A stretch of DNA of 64,000 bases, from positions 186,001 through 250,000 of the forward strand of contig JAEBUN010000030.1 of assembly GCA_023014365.1 (NCBI GenBank). Reading direction: 5' to 3'. This document shows positions 57,561-64,000 of this stretch, in pieces. A model generated the notes under the pieces. That model ran no database searches. It had not been told where the DNA came from and saw only the letters and a list, made by a program, of their open reading frames with translations. The DNA comes from Lepiota brunneoincarnata (lineage: Eukaryota; Basidiomycota; Agaricomycetes; Agaricales; Agaricaceae). The position numbers and the translations under genes are program-made. The stretch's first letter is position 1, and the number at the start of each line of letters is the position of its first letter.

Positions 57561-57699
57561 GCGCTACACACTACTCATTAGTCTACTGGTAGTAATCAAA
57601 TCTCCTTCCTCCCAGGGCGGTCGAAAGGGATGCGTCAAATCGGCAGAGAGTGAAATTCTTATCCACTTGGCACCCTTTACGGGATTGGGGCTTCTCCAC

Positions 57700-58880
57700 A
57701 AGTAAATCTTTCAAACCGACGCCAACGCGAATGATGCTTTGTTATCATCCTGGTGACACGGAGGCCCAGAAAACCTAAACTGAGACACAAGGTTGCTCTG
57801 TACCAAGATTGCCGAATCAATTCTCACAAGTCCTCTGTACACCCAATCCCCCTTCACCCCAGACAAAGCAGGTCGAAACGCTTGAGGGCTGGAACAAATG
57901 GTCAACCGTTGAAGAGGCGTGGGATTCGAAGTGTGGTGTCTGGCTCGCTTACATTGTCTTCAATGATAGACTTCCGAGTGTGGGAGATCCCGTGTGAGCT
58001 GCAGATCATATGTGGGGGGACTTATGCGGGTTTCGCCCTTGCGAAGGGGCTCATCAGAGGGCTTAACCGCTGCCCTGACCCGCCTTGGCTCATGTAGCGA
58101 CAGAATTAGACTACCTGCCTTAGGGTGGCTGTGGGGGAGTACGAATCAATATATTAATTGATCTGCCGGACCAGCTAGCATGCCGGGGTGCCTCCGGGAC
58201 CCTGTACAGGTAAGTAGAATAGGGGCATCCCTCCCACTCGGACCCCTCACGGCACGTTGCCTGATGAGAGGCCGGCCCACTGCATAGTCTTTTTTAAACC
58301 ACGGCTTTTTCGTCTGCGTGTCTGTGTAATTCTGAGCTAGATCCTTACTTGAGCATCAGGCCGGCCGTCTCCGAAGATAGGGCAGCAAGCTGCGCAAGTG
58401 CGAGGGTCTTGGAATCGAACCAAGAAAGAGAGATTCTCCGGGACCTAGAGGATGGGAAACCAGCACAATGCAAATCACACCCGTTAGCGTGACGAGATCC
58501 AGCATTAAATGGAAGAGTGAAAGGAATTCATGAAATGGGTGTACGCAGATCAAGGACGATTCGAACTCGGTGATCTGAGACAAACAAAGAGTTCTAAAAT
58601 ATGTGGGAGTTTTGTGACAGGGGTGAGGTTGTGCACTGACCGAAGTCATAGGTGATCGTCCGCAGAGGTGATATAGCCAGAGGGAAAACACACCAGTCCT
58701 ATAGCAACAGCTTCCGTGCAGGAAGGTCGGGGAAAAACTGGCCACCCTTGCTTTGTCCTGGACATTACATGTCCATTTTGACGGCCTCGCGATGACGAAT
58801 GTTCTTTCTTTGGACTTCTTGTAAAAGGCAAAGGAAGCCATTGTGTGACGCACCTGAGATATAACAAGTGTCCTGCTCAG
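57700..58880 (-). pseudogene. LRR-like protein pseudogene with SINE-like insertion
   Basis: The minus strand includes RHTMASFAFYKKSKERTF, CNVQDKARV, FLHGSCCYRTG and LSQITEFESS, parallel to the 51778 gene (LSQITELNSS) and to the 60871-61860 copy. A 410-bp SINE-like block (58014-58424) sits inside it and ends the alignment with the sister copy cleanly on both sides. Several stops and shifts are present. Function unknown. Confidence 0.5.
58014..58424 (-). repeat. SINE-like repeat, copy 2, with empty site known
   Basis: Same sequence as 52603-53031, ending in the B-box hairpin at 58408-58424. The paralogous locus near 61290 lacks it: gaccatatgg is followed there directly by atgagggattctct. Confidence 0.6.
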
Positions 58881-59540
58881 TGCACGGAGCTTAACAGTGT
58901 ATTGCTGTAGCCACTGAGATATTTGCGCAAGCTAATTGAGTTCGAACTTAGTTTATAGATCACTCGACCAACAGGGTCTGTTTCTACCATCATTTGCCGC
59001 ACTCGCTCACAAGCATCTTGCAAATATGGTCCATAGCACCACGCTACAACCGCTACTCTTCTCGTGCCATCCCGATATAGCAAATGAAAGGTATGAACCG
59101 AACCATTGTTGTGAGCAGGTGACGATCGTCAGATGGATGGGAGTGGCACGAGTGGACGGGCAATGATCCAGAATAACACTTGTCCCGCTCCTGCCTCTGT
59201 CGATGACTCATGTTCCCATGTGATTAATCGGAAACCCTGCATCGTGGTAATGTCCATCCAAACACACGTGCACCTTATCATTGGTGCTCTGAACATGGAG
59301 GGCTTCGGACCTGCTTGTCCCCACATAAAGGAACGTATTTGTGCGAGAATCCACACAAAGCAAGACTGTTAGACCTGCAAGAGCGAACCTGCTAGATGGG
59401 TTGTGTCAGGGAAGTTCATGGAAGCCTTGGCTTCAAGAATGCTCGCTGAGGCCGTGGAATTATATGAAATCCTCGGTCGTCTTCCCACAAAGTGACCCCA
59501 AAAGTTGCTTCACGGTCTCTGATTTGCTCCTCGGCGTCTA

Positions 59541-60100
59541 GCTTCGGCCGGATGCAGGTTACACGACGTCCATTACTGAAAGACTTGCTGCTGCCCGATT
59601 GACCATTCTATGAAAGTAGGTCGGGGTTTACCGGGAGGGCTCACTTGTCCTTTGTACGTATATATGTACATACTGCCTGTACTGCCTATGCTGTTTCTTC
59701 TGCTCCCATCCATCTGTCATTGGCGTTTCCCCTTGAGAAGCTCTAGTGTGGAACTGCTCCACCCCCGCATATAGCGCTTATCATTGACAGACACCCTCAC
59801 TCGCTCGCATGCAACAAGGACCGCACGTAGATGGTCCAGGCACAGAAATGATAAACATGGATATGATGGAGCGTGCATTCCTCGTCGTGCTTTCTAGGTT
59901 AAGCCGAGTAGATCATATGATCAAACTTGCAGCATTGAGCGCGGGTTGCAGCTGCCGTCTAAACTCAATGCCGTAGCGGTGGCTCCATTGAATACTAGTT
60001 CTCAGCACAGCAGAGGAGGTTTAGGGTCTATACAAAGCACTGAAGTACTTGAGCTATGCGGTAATGGAATAACTAAATGCAAACGATTGAAAAGGAAGTG
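59541..60100 (+). pseudogene. 3' fragment of the membrane-protein gene and its flank
   Basis: 59570-59600 repeats the last codons of the 54559 gene (actgaaagacctgctgctg) with a shifted stop, followed by the duplicated 3' flank. No upstream exons are present. Confidence 0.6.
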
Positions 60101-60219
60101 TTGTCGCACCAGATATTAGTCCCCTAATAGTGCATAAAGGCTAAGCCAACTCCGCATCTCCTAGTCAGGAAGATCAGATAACCGGATCGCGCAGCCGTTG
60201 GTTACCCGAAAACTGTGCG

Positions 60220-60450
60220 AATCGCTCCGTGTGTACTACCGATGTGTTATCAAGGAGAACGAAACGAGACCTTCCGTACCTGCCATCAACAATTGTAATC
60301 AATCCAAATGATAACACGAATACACCAGGTTTTGGTAATAGAGAGACATACATGCACCCCAGCCCCGGGGCCCTGGCCATCGATGATCCCCTCCCTCCCG
60401 GCGGTGATTGGCGATTCGCACTTGGCGCTCATGTGGGCACAAACTAAGAG
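60220..60450 (-). repeat. R1 end fragment
   Basis: It matches 55970-56160 and 44760-44910 (gagaacgaaacgagacc, catcaacaattgta, gattggcgat). Only the outermost end of R1 is present. Confidence 0.6.
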
Positions 60451-60870
60451 CACCAAGGAATCGGCCGACGATGGGCAATCGGCTAGGCTGACATATGTGG
60501 GGCCAGCAGATTTCTGGATGATTCGGCTGTGCATGGGGCCCCGCCCTCAACACATTTTTATTACGTATTTAAGTAGCACACCCGTCCTTAGATACCTTGG
60601 CTCCTAATACAAGGATATCTCCGCGGCAGCAAGTCCTCCGATAGGCTCAAGCTTAATGGTCCTACAGCTTCCCTCTCTGTCTCTTTTATCTCTCAAGTTT
60701 CTCTGCAATCCTTCCTTCAATCACCCAGATTTGTACTCATACCATGCTACGGGGTCGAGAAGACGAGCCCATGGTCGTTTCGTCGATCACACCTCGCCCT
60801 TACGATCGTCTTGGGGCGGATTCTTTTCTTCAAAAAGGATGTGTCAATCAGCAGAGAGTGAGACTCTTGT

Positions 60871-61860
60871 CTATTCGGTAACCGTAAGATGGGATTGGTG
60901 CGAGGATTCTTTGGTGACATAGAAATACAGACAACCTGAACTGAGGGGGGGGGCGATCTGTGGTATCAAATCCCTGTCGAGATTGAGTACATCAAAGATA
61001 ACAAATTTGTCAGTGTTGGGAAGAACACAGAGATTATTTTTCTGGTGTCTGATCCACCCCCGGATCCCAGAAACACAAGATTTCTCTGCACCGAGATCGC
61101 CAAATACAGTCCCACAAGGTTTCTGCATACCCAATCCCCCTTCGGCCCAGATAAAACAGGTCGAAGTATTTGGGGGCTGGAGCACATGGTCAACGGTCAG
61201 CCGTTGAAGAAGCGCGGTCTCCGGCCAGCTTATATTGTCTCTAATGTTTGGAGTATGGGAGATCCGGTGTGAGCTGCTGACCATATGGATGAGGGATTCT
61301 CTGGGATCCGGACGATGGGAAACCGGCACAATGGAGATTACACCCATCAGCGTGATGAGGTTCGGCATTAAGTAGGAGAGTAAAACGAACTCACGAATGG
61401 GCATATACAAATCAAGGACAACTTGAACTCGGTGATCTGAGTGAAGGAAGGGGTTCTGACCAAGCAGGAGTAGTGTATCCTGCCGCTGACAATGACAATC
61501 GTGTGAGAGGGGTGAGGGTATTAAAGTCATAGGCGGTCATCTGCAGAATTCGGCGAGGTAACATAGTCAGAGGGAAAGGAAACCAGTCCTATAGCAGCCG
61601 CTTCCATGCAGGAAGGTCATGGGCAAAACTGATTTCTTTGTTCTGGATATTACATGCTCCATTTTGACGGCCTCATGGTCATGAACGTTCTTTCTTCGGA
61701 CTGTCTCTGAAGGACAAAGGAAGCTACTATGTGGCGCACCTGAGCTGTAACAAGGGATCCACTCAAGACATCTGAAAAGCCCAAATAACTCGCTTTCTCC
61801 CCTGCACCCCCTCTCACCATGTCTCTCCAAGCCACCCTCAATATTAACCAAGCATACGGA
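60871..61860 (-). pseudogene. LRR-like protein pseudogene, uninterrupted sister of the 57.7-kb copy
   Basis: The minus-strand open frame 61530-60871 includes SYLMPNLITLMGVISIVPVS, SCVSGIRGWIRHQKN and CVLPNTDKFVIFDVLNLD, comparable in layout to FPNINTITFYGETKYD of the 51.7-kb gene. Upstream pieces (61851-61567) include PSKWSM and MTFLHGSGCYRTG. Frames are broken between the pieces. It provides the empty site for the SINE-like repeat. Confidence 0.5.
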
Positions 61861-61929
61861 ATGACTGCTAAAAGCCTTCTTCTGGACCTGTCTGTGAGCC
61901 TCTTACGCCTGCCCAAATCCCCATGGCCC

Positions 61930-63060
61930 CTCTTCTCACAATACCCACCGCGTCCAGCCCCCTCTCTCCCGACTTCGCCTGTTTCCCTCTGCTCCTACCT
62001 CATGACATCCACTGGGGTGTCGGTAGTTGATTGAGTTGTTGCGACTCTCCTACCGGCACCCCCACCGCCTTTATGGTTAGTGCCTCGCCATACTATTGAG
62101 TGTATCCTTACCCATGGCCACCATCCAGCGCAAGGACTTCACTATGTGGCCTATCAATATCTATAGTAAGTCTCCTCTTGCTCATCAAGTGATGCAGGAT
62201 GCTCACATTCACCTATACAGTAATGGATGGGGTCTGTGATGGTGAACTTACAGGCTCCAACTGCTGTGGTATCACTCTGCTCTGGATTCCTTGACCTGGC
62301 TGCTTCTCCATACTCGTGGATTGTGGTTCGCCCTGCTCATCCTTAGGCCATCCTGGCAACCATCCACCCAGATGATCTCAACATGACAACCACAAGTCAT
62401 GAAATGTACAGTGACTGTTTCATTCCAAAGGCTCTATCCAACCCTTTTGTAAGCAGGTAGGTGACAACGGTAAGCGTTTCCTGTTGATCAGAGAAAGGAC
62501 TGCCCTGACGGTTTGAAAAAGATTGTAGGTACAAAAGACAAGGTATGTGTTCTTTCCCCAAGCAAGGGTCTCTCCAACCCTCATGCTCCCTTGCCGTGGG
62601 GCTTGTGCTTAAGACCTTTTCCGTAGGGAAGAGGTCGACCAAATGCACGTTAATTTGGACATTTCTACTTCGGTTTTCCATGTGATTTCGGTGAGCTCCT
62701 ATTTCCTCGTTTCCATGCCACCTTTTTCTAATTTCTTTTATTCACAACAACTCCACTGGAATACAGCCACATCACTTCCGCCATGCTACCATCGCCGCCC
62801 TGGGATGCGGGATTCAAAGGTATATTCCTGACCTCTGAAATATGTCACATGAGCTAATTCACTTCATGTTTTTAGCATTGCTGGAGTTACCTAATCAAGG
62901 TTGAGTTACTTGAAGGTCCGTGTGTTCGTCATTGTCCACCACACCCTCCCACAAGCTTCTCGCAGGTTTAAGCAAGCCGAGGAATCCGAATGGACACGAC
63001 CGATATGTGGCTTACCAAGAAAATAGACGGTTCTGCATTAGGAGGCATGATCCGATTCTG
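61930..63060 (+). repeat. R1 fragment e
   Basis: It matches copy b in inverted order (46290 back to 44970) and 7200-8320 of copy a, with the middle shortened. It includes the ATG-bearing segment ctggggtgtcggtagttg and the conserved end ggtatattcctgacctctg. Together with fragment c it makes an inverted pair around 57.6-61.9 kb. Confidence 0.68.
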
Positions 63061-63062
63061 GT

Positions 63063-63440
63063 TGGCATATCAGAGGTGATGCAGAAAAGGACGGGAGGGG
63101 AGGATAGCCAGTCAGTGGGCCAATTTGGAATGGGGAAAGAGGTCCGAGGTGTAATTCACTCATTCGCACTTGCTCCTACTCCCAGCAAGTCTCCTGTTAG
63201 AAACACCCGGGGACAATATTTGGCTGTTTTCTCTGTGTGCAGTGTGTGGTGTCAAGACTTCCCCCCAGCTTCGTAGCTCCCTCTCAAGAAAAGGCTTGTC
63301 AATGTGAGCTGAAGAGGGCACCCTCCCGAGCGGGGGTGTCGCAGGCAGTGCATTTACGAGTTCTGAATCACTCCATAGAAAACTTACCTACACGCCAGTG
63401 ACGGTCTCTAGGCCTGTTGAATCGAACGATGATGTCAGTC
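63063..63440. other. Stretch without a confident gene
   Basis: A single exon-like piece on the minus strand (about 63436-63386) reads TDIIVRFNRPRDRHWRV between AG and GT signals. No partner exon or family was recognised. The right end (from about 63450) repeats the promoter side of the membrane-protein gene. Confidence 0.35.
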
Positions 63441-63682
63441 TGCGCAGTAAGGTAAGCTTGCTTGCTTCCTGCCACCAACGCCATAAGTCTTATGACTGAT
63501 GTGTAACCTGCAGTGTCGAGAACGGCCAAGAAACAAGAGGGGACAATGGGGCGGGCAGCTAGGAGGTCCCCCCGATAAAGAAGTCGTGGTAGACTTGGCT
63601 CGGAAGCTAGAAGGATCCTCGTTTAATTATTATAGCTCCCATCGTTTTTATTTCCCTGCCCTTTCCTCCACCCCAGCTCACA

Positions 63683-64000
63683 ATGCCTCGTTCTCCCCTC
63701 TGGGCTGCACATTTCGTGTCACTCGCTCTGGCCTTGGTGTTGGCTGGGGCCGCCTTTGCTCTTGGTGGGTATTTCTTTTCATCTATATCCTCGCCGCACA
63801 TAACTCATCAGAACCCAGCAATATACCCGTTGGTTAGGTCTAATCGCGATAAATCGAGGGTTACGTTCCGAATCTCTGCTGCTCAAGTCAATGCGAATGG
63901 TACGATGACATCCTCTAGGCCGCTATGCTCACCCAACATCGCACATATATATTACAGACGTTGCACGATCTGGAGGAGTCATTACGGCTCTTGCCTTTAT
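63683..64000 (+). CDS. Second copy of the four-helix membrane protein, 5' part (runs off the window)
   Basis: Exon 1 (63683-63899, 217 nt, same length as in the 54559 gene) is open and reads MPRSPLWAAHFVSLALALVL. It is followed by a 58-nt intron with the same borders and the first 43 bases of exon 2. Only a handful of residues differ from the first copy. The upstream flank (63450-63680) is also duplicated. Whether the rest is intact lies outside the window. Confidence 0.72.
   Translation, partial: MPRSPLWAAHFVSLALALVLAGAAFALGGYFFSSISSPHITHQNPAIYPLVRSNRDKSRVTFRISAAQVNANGTMTSSRPLCSPNIAHIYYRRCTIWRSHYGSCLY

Overview
This is a nuclear genome window from a filamentous basidiomycete, most likely an agaricomycete. 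Genes are split by introns of about 50-60 nt (GT..AG). The gene content is agaricomycete-like: an NB-ARC/TPR NOD-like receptor, a TPR-CHAT protein, a BTB protein, an integrase-core gene and chromodomain Ty3/gypsy elements. The species cannot be named from sequence alone. The window is dominated by repeats; only three protein genes look intact: an NLR, a Bet1-type SNARE and a small multi-pass membrane protein.

Region by region. 1-9.2 kb: a TPR-CHAT gene (caspase-like CHAT domain) that is frameshifted and split by a repeat of about 5.3 kb (R1). 9.2-10.9 kb: no confident gene. 10.9-14.3 kb: an intact five-exon NLR with N-terminal helical domain, NB-ARC, and ten TPR units of exactly 120 bp that are almost identical to each other. 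14.3-42.5 kb: a CpG-poor repeat island. It holds a tandem repeat, two inverted remnants of one chromodomain element (family B), and three copies of a second gypsy family: G1 (+), G2 (-) and the 5'-truncated G3 (+). It also holds two solo LTRs, an integrase-core pseudogene cut by the G3 LTR, and a BTB pseudogene cut by a solo LTR. 42.5-44.7 kb: nothing recognised. 44.7-50.3 kb: a second, inverted R1 copy. 50.3-64 kb: a segmentally duplicated neighbourhood of LRR-like pseudogene fragments, a BET1 gene plus a broken 3' copy, a four-helix membrane-protein gene with a second copy running off the window, R1 fragments, and a SINE-like repeat with an empty-site comparison.

How the parts work together. 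The TPR-CHAT remnant and the NLR share strand and neighbourhood, which suggests a former self/non-self recognition or regulated cell-death locus; only the NLR half survives. The gypsy family shows a Tf1/sushi-type self-priming signature: the bases after the 5' LTR are complementary to the predicted start of the transcript. It also carries an extra 3' ORF with three zinc-knuckle-like motifs after the pol chromodomain. Most of its stop codons are TGA at positions where the sister copy or the motif calls for arginine CGA, as expected from decay of methylated CpG. BET1 and the membrane-protein gene are divergently transcribed from a 384-bp spacer.

Limits: everything here is read by eye and by motif. 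Splice junctions are predicted, identity figures are rough, and no database search was possible.
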